A stretch of DNA of 64,000 bases from JAJDXW01 sp965243335 (GTDB lineage Bacteria; Pseudomonadota; Gammaproteobacteria; HK1), in NCBI GenBank assembly GCA_965243335.1, contig OZ251545.1:2356001-2420000 (forward strand), given 5' to 3'. Below the pieces are notes generated by a model. That model had not been told where the DNA came from. It worked only from the letters and a program-made list of their open reading frames with translations, and searched no databases. Shown one piece after another: positions 51,621 to 58,922 of the stretch (positions are counted from its first letter, which is position 1; every line of letters begins with the position of its first letter). Position numbers and translations under genes: made by a program.

Positions 51621-52118
51621 GACGCGCGGATCTGGTGCTCTGCGACATCTCGGGCTCGATGAGCCGCTACTCGCGGGTCCTGCTCCACTTCGCCCATGCT
51701 CTCGCCCGCGACCACGCGCGGGTGTTCTCCTTCGTCTTCGGCACCCGGCTCACCAATATCCCCCGACAGCTCCGCGACCGCGATGTGGACGCGGCGGGCG
51801 AGCGGAGAGGTGGAGGACTGGAGCGAAGGCGCCCGGCTCAGGCAATGCCTCGGCCGGTTCAACCGGGAGTGGTCACGCCGGGTATGCGGCCAAGGCGCGG
51901 TGGTGCTGCTCATCTCCAACGAGTTCGACCAGCGACGCCAGCGAAGATCTCGGGCCCCGGGTGGAGCGGCTGCGCAAGTCGTGCCGGCAGCTCGTGTGGC
52001 TGAACCACCTGCTCCACTACGAGGGCTTCGCACCGAAGGCGGCGGGCATCCGCACCCTCCTCCCCCACATGGACGAGTCCCGGCCGGTGCACAGCCTCTA
52101 GAGCTTGGGAGACCTCGG
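51621..52118 (+). pseudogene. Partial, frameshifted duplicate of the coxE/VWA gene
   Basis: Reads as a diverged copy of the VWA-encoding gene at 54918-56396, covering its positions about 55,628-56,128. The text begins LVLCDISGSMSRYSRVLLHF as in the intact gene and ends with the same HLDE(S/F)RPVHSL. The copy lacks the whole N-terminal half. An eight-base deletion after DVDAA and a one-base insertion near the RDA(G) stretch break the frame, and it ends at a stop (TAG) in HSL*. It lies downstream of the coxD-like MoxR gene where coxE would be expected, and upstream of the viperin cassette. Confidence 0.92.
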
Positions 52119-52280
52119 CCCCCCGCTCACCCGCGAAGCCTCCAGAACAGATCGTGAGACCGTCGCTCACTGCCAGAAGATGAAGGCTCTCCACTCCTCG
52201 GGCAGCAGCGGCAGTGGCCGTTTTCAGACTCGATCCGCCAGTCGGTTCAGCAGGTTCGCCGTGCCTGTCCTCGACAATCT

Positions 52281-52682
52281 TCACCCTTCACCGGCATCCT
52301 CATCCTTGGCAGCCAATATGCTGGCCACGATTCCGCCGAGAACGGCTCCACCGAGAAGCGCCACCATCGTCGTCGCTGTCCTTTCTCGCTTGGCGGCGCT
52401 AGTTTGATCTTTACTATCAAATACTTCTACCCCCTGCCGGCGTAGCTCCCGGACCACCTCGTCCGCCTGGAGCATCAGCTCCCCTAGTGGCATGCCCAAC
52501 TTCCCGGCAGCCTTGACCAGTTGGTCCATGCTCAGAGCCGAGGCTCCTGCCTCGATGCGCGACCACGTGGATCGACTCACCCCTACGTGTCGCGCCATCT
52601 CGCCTTGATCTATTTGTTTTTCCTTTCTTTTTTCGACAATCAGTCGTCCCAGCACCGCTTGGTAGGTGGTCTCATTCTTCAT
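52281..52682 (-). CDS. XRE-family regulator with C-terminal membrane helix
   Basis: 133 residues. Residues about 12-68 are an HTH (IDQGEMARHVGVSRSTWSRI) like the HipB/phage repressor family. A charged linker (VEVFDSKDQTSAAKRERTAT) leads to a single hydrophobic helix at 105-124 (MVALLGGAVLGGIVASIL), then a short acidic tail. Membrane-tethered HTH proteins can sense envelope change. Divergent from the viperin gene; 117 bases separate the two starts and contain a TGCAT-N3-ATGCA palindrome. No symbol is assigned. Lower GC than flanking genes. Confidence 0.85.
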   Translation of the reverse strand: MKNETTYQAVLGRLIVEKRKEKQIDQGEMARHVGVSRSTWSRIEAGASALSMDQLVKAAGKLGMPLGELMLQADEVVRELRRQGVEVFDSKDQTSAAKRERTATTMVALLGGAVLGGIVASILAAKDEDAGEG

Positions 52683-52694
52683 GCAGGGAACCTC

Positions 52695-52719
52695 TTGACA
52701 AGAATTTGCATATCATGCA
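52695..52719. promoter_or_regulatory. Promoter/operator between the XRE gene and viperin
   Basis: TTGACA at 52695-52700 is a -35 match on the viperin strand, and TGCAT-ATC-ATGCA (52707-52719) sits right after it, where an operator between -35 and -10 would repress. The -10 box itself is poor. The HTH protein is the natural candidate to bind it. Confidence 0.5.
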
Positions 52720-52744
52720 CATTTCCTGATAAAGCAGATGTCGT

Positions 52745-52793
52745 CCTGTTGCAAATGCCATCAGGGCCATTGTGCACCACCCACAACAGGAGG
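52745..52793 (+). promoter_or_regulatory. Leader stem overlapping the viperin ribosome site
   Basis: CCTGTTG (52745-52751) is exactly complementary to CAACAGG (52784-52790), and the second arm covers the first bases of the AGGAGG site (52788-52793) just before the start. Pairing would hide part of the ribosome site. The loop is about 32 bases, so stability is modest. Confidence 0.4.
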
Positions 52794-52799
52794 AACAAG

Positions 52800-53681
52800 A
52801 TGATGAGCCCCAATCCGAGCTCGGAACGGTCGGTCAACTTCCATCTGATCGAGGCGTGCAACGCTCGCTGCACTTACTGCTTCGCCACCTTCCCGCATCT
52901 TGGGAAGAGACACCGGCTCTCGACCTCCGACCAGGAGAGGTTGATCGACTTGCTGGTGGATGGCGGAGTCGGAAAGATCAACTTCGCGGGGGGCGAACCC
53001 ACGCTGGTGCGCCACCTTGGCTCTCTCTGCGAACGGATCAAGAGGCGTGGCCGCGGCCATGACCGATGTGCGGTGTCCATCGTGTCCAACGGCAAACACC
53101 TTCGACGGTTGCTCGATGAATCTGCACAGTGGATCGACTGGGTAGCCTTGTCCCTGGATTCGGGGGATGACGATGTGAATACCTCCTTGGGACGAACCAG
53201 AAAGGGACTCCCCTACGCAGCAAAAATTCTGGACTTGGGCGATGCGCTGAGAAGCCACGGCGTGCGAATCAAGTGTAACACGGTGGTCACCAGACACAAC
53301 GTCGACGAAGACATGAGCTCGGTCATGGCTCGGCTGGCGCCCGAGCGCTGGAAGCTGTTTCAGGCGCTGCCGGTAGTTGGCGAGAACGATCACAACATTG
53401 CTGACCTGGAGGTCTCGAAGGAGGAGTTTGAAAAATTCGTCCAGCGTCATTTACCTCTCCGCCGCAAAGGAGTGGAAATCGTCCCCGAGGATAATTCGGA
53501 CATGACCAACTCCTATCTCATGATCAGCCCCGACGGGAGATTTTTCTGGCACACGGCCGAGGGAGGTCTGGAATACGGCGATCCGATTCTGGAGGCAGGA
53601 TTGGAGGAGGCTCTTCGGCAGGTGCGCTTCTCGGAAGAGAAGTACCGCGCGAGGGGAGGGGTGTACGATTGGCTCAGATAA
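52800..53681 (+). CDS. Prokaryotic viperin (antiviral radical SAM ddhNTP synthase)
   Basis: 293 residues from an ATG with AGGAGG upstream. SAM radical motif C20-x3-C24-x2-C27 inside NFHLIEACNARCTYCFATF, and GGEP at 64-67 (NFAGGEPTL). Viperin-specific text follows: FQALPVVGENDHNIADLEVS-type loop, EEFEKFVQRH, EDNSDMTNSYLMISPDGRFF and the C-terminal ILEAGLEEALRQVRFSEE with RGGVYDW. The last three align residue for residue with the end of animal viperins (ESN-KM-DSYLILDE-RFL; ILDVGVEEA; RGGKYIW). Prokaryotic viperins convert CTP, GTP or UTP to 3'-deoxy-3',4'-didehydro nucleotides that stop phage transcription. Which nucleotide is used here is unknown. Leads a two-gene unit; lower GC than the cox genes around it. 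Confidence 0.94.
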   Translation: MMSPNPSSERSVNFHLIEACNARCTYCFATFPHLGKRHRLSTSDQERLIDLLVDGGVGKINFAGGEPTLVRHLGSLCERIKRRGRGHDRCAVSIVSNGKHLRRLLDESAQWIDWVALSLDSGDDDVNTSLGRTRKGLPYAAKILDLGDALRSHGVRIKCNTVVTRHNVDEDMSSVMARLAPERWKLFQALPVVGENDHNIADLEVSKEEFEKFVQRHLPLRRKGVEIVPEDNSDMTNSYLMISPDGRFFWHTAEGGLEYGDPILEAGLEEALRQVRFSEEKYRARGGVYDWLR

Positions 53682-53773
53682 TGGTTCTCGACTGTCGGAG
53701 TCCGGCTTGACAGGCTCTACGATGGACTGGCAAGAGCCATACGACTTTCAGCCTCGGTTCAGGAGAACGACTC

Positions 53774-54415
53774 ATGCAGGACGTCTCATTGACGGAGCTA
53801 CTTTCCAAACATGGCTTCAGGGGAGAAAATGTCGATATGGCTTTGATCCTGCTTAAAAAACGTGGACTTACACGCCCAGGCAAGAAACGCATTGCCGCCT
53901 GCAAGACGACTCGCGTTTCCAAAGCGTTGAGCGCGGCATTCATTCGAGCCTGTGGGAAGGATACTTGTACTCGAAGGTCGGCAGAGGATCATCGGAAACA
54001 GGTTCGGACAGATGCCCGATTCTGCGATATCTGTGGAGGGCAGAACAACCGTCGCGCCGTCGATGAAATGTTGCATGCGATGCGTTCCAGCGGCGTGAAA
54101 AAATTGCTCGTGGTAGGAGGATCGCCGAATTCGCGTAAGGAGCTTGAGCGGCTTTGCAATATTTCCTGTGAATTGCGCTTCATAACCGGCGAAGAAAATC
54201 CTGCCAGCAAGAAAATAAGCGCGCAGAGCGATTGGGCGGACATCGTGTTGATCTGGGCTTCCACCCAGATATCGCATAAGACGACGTCCTCACTTCACGG
54301 CCCCAAGGTTGTTACCGTGCCGAAAAGAGGAATCACGGCGCTCGCCTCTACCGTGTGCGATTCGTTGCTGGCGAAGGAAACGGGGCGCCGACCAATCCCT
54401 GCGTATGAAAAATGA
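53774..54415 (+). CDS. Zn-finger plus DUF2325-like protein downstream of viperin
   Basis: 213 residues; AGGAGAA upstream. N-terminal helices (ENVDMALILLKKRGLTRPGK, with GLTRPGKKRI perhaps a short HTH) are followed by a four-Cys group C60/C65/C84/C87 (RACGKDTC, FCDICGG), likely a zinc ribbon, and then a Rossmann-like segment (KKLLVVGGSPNSRKELERLC, SDWADIVLIWASTQISHKT, KVVTVPKRGITALASTV) that resembles DUF2325. Function unknown. It lies 92 bases after viperin on the same strand and shares its low GC, so it is probably an accessory or effector of the viperin unit. Confidence 0.75.
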   Translation: MQDVSLTELLSKHGFRGENVDMALILLKKRGLTRPGKKRIAACKTTRVSKALSAAFIRACGKDTCTRRSAEDHRKQVRTDARFCDICGGQNNRRAVDEMLHAMRSSGVKKLLVVGGSPNSRKELERLCNISCELRFITGEENPASKKISAQSDWADIVLIWASTQISHKTTSSLHGPKVVTVPKRGITALASTVCDSLLAKETGRRPIPAYEK

Positions 54416-54449
54416 GACGTTCCGGTGAAAGACCCCATACCCCTCCGAT

Positions 54450-54746
54450 TCACTGGTCGGCCGGAGACCTTGGCGGCGGCCATTCGCCCGCCAGCACCTC
54501 GAGCTTGGATTCGACCCGCACCATCCGTTCACGAAGATCGCCGACGTCGTGGCGTACCTCGCGGAGCTCCTCACGCACTTCGCCGACGATGCTCAGCATC
54601 AACACTCCCAGCGCGATGACCACCCCCAGCACGGTAATGATCACCGCCAGGAACCCGACAGTCATCCCGAAGGAGGGATGATCCCGCCAAGCGGACCGCG
54701 CCTTCCCGGTCTCCGCGCTCCTTGTGTCGTCAGCCCGAGCCGCCAC
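54450..54746 (-). CDS. Small membrane protein with coiled coil
   Basis: 98 residues from a GTG at 54746 with AGGGAGGG upstream. Polar N-terminus (ETGKARSAWRDHPSFGMT), a membrane helix (VGFLAVIITVLGVVIALGVL), then a charged coiled coil (EVREELREVRHDVGDLRERM, VESKLEVLAGE). Composition is like the host rather than the viperin cassette. Unknown function; convergent with the DUF2325-like gene and divergent from the VWA gene. Longer upstream frames lack a ribosome site. Confidence 0.7.
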   Translation of the reverse strand: MAARADDTRSAETGKARSAWRDHPSFGMTVGFLAVIITVLGVVIALGVLMLSIVGEVREELREVRHDVGDLRERMVRVESKLEVLAGEWPPPRSPADQ

Positions 54747-54917
54747 CTTCTGCCCTCCCTGCCGCCAAGGCCATCCGTGTCGGGAGTATGCAGGATCGGG
54801 CGGCCTGAATCCAAGCGCCTCTGAACCGCCCCGGGATCTGTCCCGAGACCCCGGGGCGTAATTCGCAAGCGCCGGGGCGGCGGGACCGACCCTCCTCGCA
54901 TCCAATATCATGGAGAC

Positions 54918-56396
54918 ATGGCGACCGCTGACATGACCGCAAGCGCATCCGGGGGCCGCCCCGACACCGGACCCGGATCGTCAGGCCCCAGCCCCGCCCC
55001 GCCGGGCCGCCTCGCCGCCAACCTCATGCACTTCGCGCGCACCCTGCGGGCGGCGGGCCTCCCGGTCGGAAGCGGGGCGGTGCTCGACGCGCTGCAGGCG
55101 GTCGAGGCGGTGGGGCTCGCCCGGCGCGACGACTTCTACTGGACCCTGCACGCGGTCTTCGTCCGGCGGCGCGACCAGCGCCCCATCTTCGACGAGGCGT
55201 TCCACGTCTTCTGGCGCAACCCGCGGCTCCTCGAAAGGATCACGAGCCTCCTCCTCCCCACCGTGCAGACGCCGCCCCGCAGCGACGCGAAGCCCCTGAG
55301 CCGCCGGCTGAGCGAGGCGTTCTTCGCGGGCGGCGAAGACGGACCGAAGACGAGGGAGCCCGAGGAGGAGATCGAGCTCGAGGCCACCCTCACCTGGTCG
55401 GACCGGGAGGTCCTGCGGACGCGGGACTTCGAGCAGATGTCGGCCGCGGAGCTGGCGGCGGCCAAGGCGGCGATCGCCCGGCTGCGCCTCACCGTGCCAC
55501 CCGCCCCGACCCGCCGCTACCGCCCGCATCCGCACGGCGCGCGCATCGACATGCGGGCCACCTTCCGGCGCAGCCTCCGGACCGGCTCCGGGGCGGTGCC
55601 GCTCGCGCGCCGGCGGCCGGTACGACGCCCCGCCCCTATCGTGGTGCTCTGCGACATCTCGGGGTCGATGAGCCGCTACTCGCGGGTCCTGCTCCACTTC
55701 GCGCACGCCCTCGCCCGCGACCGCGCACGGGTGTTCTCCTTCGTCTTCGGCACCCGGCTCACCAACATCACCCGGCAGCTCCGCGACCGCGACGTGGACG
55801 CGGCGATCGAGCGGGCGAGCGGGGAGGTGGAGGACTGGAGCGGGGGCACCCGGATCGGGCAATGCCTCGACCGGTTCAACCGGGAGTGGTCGCGCCGGGT
55901 ATGCGGCCAGGGCGCGGTGGCGCTGCTCATCTCCGACGGGCTCGACCGCGACGCCGGCGAAGGTCTCGGGCCCCAGGTGGAGCGGCTGCGCAAGTCATGC
56001 CGGCGGCTCGTGTGGCTGAACCCCCTGCTCCGCTACGAGGGCTTCGCGCCGAAGGCGGCGGGCATCCGCGCCCTCCTCCCCCACGTGGACGAGTTCCGGC
56101 CCGTGCACAGCCTGGAGAGCCTGGAGGACCTCGCGGCGGCGCTCGCGGCCCCTCCCCTCGCCCGCCCGTCCGGCGGGGGAAGATGGACCGGAGGGCCGGC
56201 AGGGGCCGGGGGGTCGGCAGCGGTTGCAGAGGCGCAGCGAGGGCCGGCGGCGGGCGAGCGGGCGGGCGGGCGACAGCCGACGCGCGGGCGGACGACCGGC
56301 GGACGACCGGCCGGGGCTGGGACCTCCGCGCACGACGCGCCCTCCTCCCCCCGCTCCGGACCGAACGCGCCATCGGCCCCGCCGCCGCGCCCATGA
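54918..56396 (+). CDS. VWA-domain protein, CoxE-like
   Basis: 492 residues. N-terminal half helical with conserved LMHFARTLRAAGLPVGSGAV and FYWTLHAVFVRRRDQRPIFD; the CoxE/VWA_CoxE domain starts at RRYRPHPHGARIDMRATFRR, with MIDAS IVVLCDISGSMSRYSRVLLH and SFVFGTRLTNITRQLRDRDV. RRVCGQGAVALLISDGLDRD is the distal metal part. Works with a MoxR ATPase (49804-50760). The last 90 residues are Pro/Gly/Ala-rich. Its stop overlaps psd (ATGA). The copy at 51621 is a broken duplicate. Confidence 0.9.
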   Translation: MATADMTASASGGRPDTGPGSSGPSPAPPGRLAANLMHFARTLRAAGLPVGSGAVLDALQAVEAVGLARRDDFYWTLHAVFVRRRDQRPIFDEAFHVFWRNPRLLERITSLLLPTVQTPPRSDAKPLSRRLSEAFFAGGEDGPKTREPEEEIELEATLTWSDREVLRTRDFEQMSAAELAAAKAAIARLRLTVPPAPTRRYRPHPHGARIDMRATFRRSLRTGSGAVPLARRRPVRRPAPIVVLCDISGSMSRYSRVLLHFAHALARDRARVFSFVFGTRLTNITRQLRDRDVDAAIERASGEVEDWSGGTRIGQCLDRFNREWSRRVCGQGAVALLISDGLDRDAGEGLGPQVERLRKSCRRLVWLNPLLRYEGFAPKAAGIRALLPHVDEFRPVHSLESLEDLAAALAAPPLARPSGGGRWTGGPAGAGGSAAVAEAQRGPAAGERAGGRQPTRGRTTGGRPAGAGTSAHDAPSSPRSGPNAPSAPPPRP

Positions 56397-57268
56397 GCCC
56401 GTCGTTCTCCGTCGCCCTCCAGCGCGCGTACCCGCGCCGCCTCCTCTCCCGGCTCGTCCGCCACGCCACCCGGCTGCGCTTTCCTCCGCTCCAGCAGTGG
56501 CTCATCCGAAGCGTCGTGCGGCGCTACGACGTGGACCTCTCGGACGCGGTCGAGTCGGACCCGCGCGCCTGGCCGACCTTCAACGCCTTCTTCACCCGGG
56601 CGCTCCGCCCGGAGGCGCGGCCCCTGCCCGCCGAGGCCGACGCGGTCGCGGCGCCCTCCGACGGCGCGGTACAGCACGCGGGCGAGCTGGCCGGGACGGC
56701 CCTCGTCCAGGCGAAGTCGCTCACCTACTCGCTCGAGTCCCTCCTCGGAGGGGACCGGGAAGCCGCCGCGGCCCTCGCCGGGGGCGCCGCGGCCACCGTC
56801 TATCTCGCCCCCCGCGACTACCACCGGGTCCACCTCCCCATCGACGGAACCCTCGCGGCCCTGGTCCACCTTCCCGGCGACCGCTTCAGCGTCAACCCGG
56901 CCACCGCCGAGCGGGTCCGCCACCTCTTCGCCCGCAACGAGCGCGTGGTCTTCCACTTCCGCGACGGCCGCCGGCGCCCCTTCGCGCTCGTCATGGTCGG
57001 CGCGCTCCTCGTCGGCGGCATCGAGACCCCCTGGACCGGTCCGGTCGCCGACCTTCCGGACCCGGGGTCCGGCGCGGCCCGCCGGTGGGAGTTCGACGGC
57101 ATCGACCTCACCCGAGGCGCCGAGATCGGCCGCTTCAACATGGGCTCGACTGTCATCGTCCTCTTCCCTCCCGGCGCGGTCCGCTGGGACCCGGCCTTTC
57201 GCGCAGGCGCCCCCGTGCGCTGCCGGCAGGCCATCGGCCGCCTCCTCCCCGGCCCGCCCGCCCCGTAG
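56393..57268 (+). CDS. psd: Phosphatidylserine decarboxylase proenzyme
   Basis: 291 residues. RFPPLQQWLIRSVVRRYDVD, FNAFFTRALRPEARPL with the catalytic Asp area (APSDGAVQHAGEL), LAPRDYHRVHLPIDG (H and D of the triad), and NMGSTVIVLFPPGAVR near residue 255. Processing cuts within GST to give the pyruvoyl serine; the usual LGST reads MGST. It makes phosphatidylethanolamine at the inner membrane. ATG overlaps the VWA stop, indicating translational coupling to coxE. Confidence 0.95.
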   Translation: MSPSFSVALQRAYPRRLLSRLVRHATRLRFPPLQQWLIRSVVRRYDVDLSDAVESDPRAWPTFNAFFTRALRPEARPLPAEADAVAAPSDGAVQHAGELAGTALVQAKSLTYSLESLLGGDREAAAALAGGAAATVYLAPRDYHRVHLPIDGTLAALVHLPGDRFSVNPATAERVRHLFARNERVVFHFRDGRRRPFALVMVGALLVGGIETPWTGPVADLPDPGSGAARRWEFDGIDLTRGAEIGRFNMGSTVIVLFPPGAVRWDPAFRAGAPVRCRQAIGRLLPGPPAP

Positions 57269-57404
57269 CGCCGCCACGCCGCGGCGGGGCTCCCAACCGT
57301 CCCGGCGACTGACCCGCGTCGGAAGCCTCGCCGGGGCCACGGGCGGCGCCCGGCCACGGACGCCCCACGGGCGGAGGGAAGCGGGTCGCCGGGGCGAAGC
57401 GGGG

Positions 57405-58790
57405 CTATCTGTCGGGGGATCGAGGAGGAGGCGCGCCGAGGCGCTGGCGGGCGGTCCCGAGGGTGTTCTCGACCGCGAGCCCCACGGACAGGAGCCGCTC
57501 GTCGGCGCCGCGCGCGGCCATGACTTGCAGGCCGATGGGCATCCCGTCGCCGTCGAGCGCGACCGGGATCGAGAGCCCGCAGAGCTCGAGCAGGTTGCCG
57601 GGGCTCGTGTTGCGGAGGGCGGCCATGTTCCGCTCCCGGTAGCCTTCGGCATCCGACACCTCGTCGAGGCGCGGCGCGGTCAGCGGCGTCGTCGGGGAGA
57701 GGACGCCGTCGACCCCGTCCAGGGCGGCGTTGGCCTCCCCCGCCGCCCGCGCGAGGCGCGCGCGCCGGTCCAGGTACTCGAACGCGGTCATCGACTCGAC
57801 CGCCGCCAGACGTCCGCGGACGTTGGGGTCGAGGGTCGTGCGGAACCCCGGCAGCTCGCGGCGGAGGAAGGCCGCGAACTCCGGCGCGGCGAGACCGCCC
57901 GCGGCGAAGACCTCCCGCGCCGCGGCGAGCCCCGGCAGCAGGAACGGGAAGACGGAGGCGCCCCGGGCTTCCAGCTCCCGGACCGCGGCGCCCACCGCGT
58001 CCACGACGTCGGGCGAGCACCCCTCGTACAGCTCCTCGAGGACGCCGAGCCGGACCCCGGAGAGGTCCGCAGGATCGGGCGCGGCGGCGCACCGGGGATC
58101 GATGACGGAGAACGCGAGCGCCGCATCCGCGACCGACCGGGTGAGGATCCCGGCCGTGTCGAGGGACGGGCTGAGCGGCGCCAGCCCGTCGAGCGACCAG
58201 CGCCCATACGTGGTCTTGAGCCCGACGGTTCCGGTAAAGCTCGCCGGTACCCGCACCGACCCGGCGGTGTCGCTGCCGAGCGCGACGACCGCCGTCCCCT
58301 CCCAGAGCGAGACCCCCGCTCCGGCGCTGGAGCCGCCCGGAACCCGGTGCGCGTCCCGGCTCCACGGGTTGCGCGGGGTCCCCCAGTGGGGATTGGAGCC
58401 GATCCCCCCGAAGGCGAACTCGACCGTGTGGGTCTTGCCGACGATGCACGCCATGCCGTTCCGCACCGCGTGGACCACCGGGCCTTCCCGCTCCCACTCG
58501 GCGGGAAGCGGGCTCGGCGCGCCCGCGTGGGTCGGGGTCCCGGTGAGTCCGTAGAGGTCCTTGACCGACACGGGCAGGCCCTGGAGCGGCCCGAAGTCGA
58601 GGCCCCGGGCGAACGCGGCGTCGGCCATCGCCGCCGCCTCGGCCGCCCGGTCGGGCATCCAGAGCTTGTACGCGCCGAGCGACTCGTCCCGGTTCCGCGC
58701 GGCCTGCTCGATGAGGTCCGCCGCCCGCACGCTTCCGGTGCGAAGGGCGGCCGCCAAGTCGGCAATGGAAGCGGAGGCGAGCTCGATCAT
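57405..58790 (-). CDS. Amidase (amidase signature family)
   Basis: 461 residues. Ser-cisSer-Lys triad: GLPVSVKDLYGLTGTPTHAG has Lys, WSRDAHRVPGGSSAGAGVSL has the cis-Ser and GSDTAGSVRVPASFTGTVGL the nucleophile Ser. C-terminal SPTTPLTAPRLDEVSDAEGY and SIPVALDGDGMPIGLQVMAA are typical. Related to GatA and aryl/aliphatic amidases; no gatB/gatC nearby, so it is more likely a catabolic or salvage amidase. A GTAGAGTG sequence is the only weak ribosome site. Converges with psd. Confidence 0.93.
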   Translation of the reverse strand: MIELASASIADLAAALRTGSVRAADLIEQAARNRDESLGAYKLWMPDRAAEAAAMADAAFARGLDFGPLQGLPVSVKDLYGLTGTPTHAGAPSPLPAEWEREGPVVHAVRNGMACIVGKTHTVEFAFGGIGSNPHWGTPRNPWSRDAHRVPGGSSAGAGVSLWEGTAVVALGSDTAGSVRVPASFTGTVGLKTTYGRWSLDGLAPLSPSLDTAGILTRSVADAALAFSVIDPRCAAAPDPADLSGVRLGVLEELYEGCSPDVVDAVGAAVRELEARGASVFPFLLPGLAAAREVFAAGGLAAPEFAAFLRRELPGFRTTLDPNVRGRLAAVESMTAFEYLDRRARLARAAGEANAALDGVDGVLSPTTPLTAPRLDEVSDAEGYRERNMAALRNTSPGNLLELCGLSIPVALDGDGMPIGLQVMAARGADERLLSVGLAVENTLGTARQRLGAPPPRSPDR

Positions 58791-58844
58791 GTGGGGCACT
58801 CTACACCCTCGTCCCCGAGACGCCCAACCCCGGGGCATTTCGAG

Positions 58845-58885
58845 GCACGTGCGCGGTGGGGTTTTCGCCATGCTCCTCTCTCGTC
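58845..58885. repeat. Composite repeat leader, copy 5
   Basis: Only the leader module survives: GGCACGTGCGCGGTGGGG followed by TTTTCGCCATGCTCCTC. It lies between the divergent amidase and M48 genes, without a core. Confidence 0.75.
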
Positions 58886-58922
58886 GCTTGCATGTCTTGC
58901 GGGCGGCGGCTACGTTCCTTCC

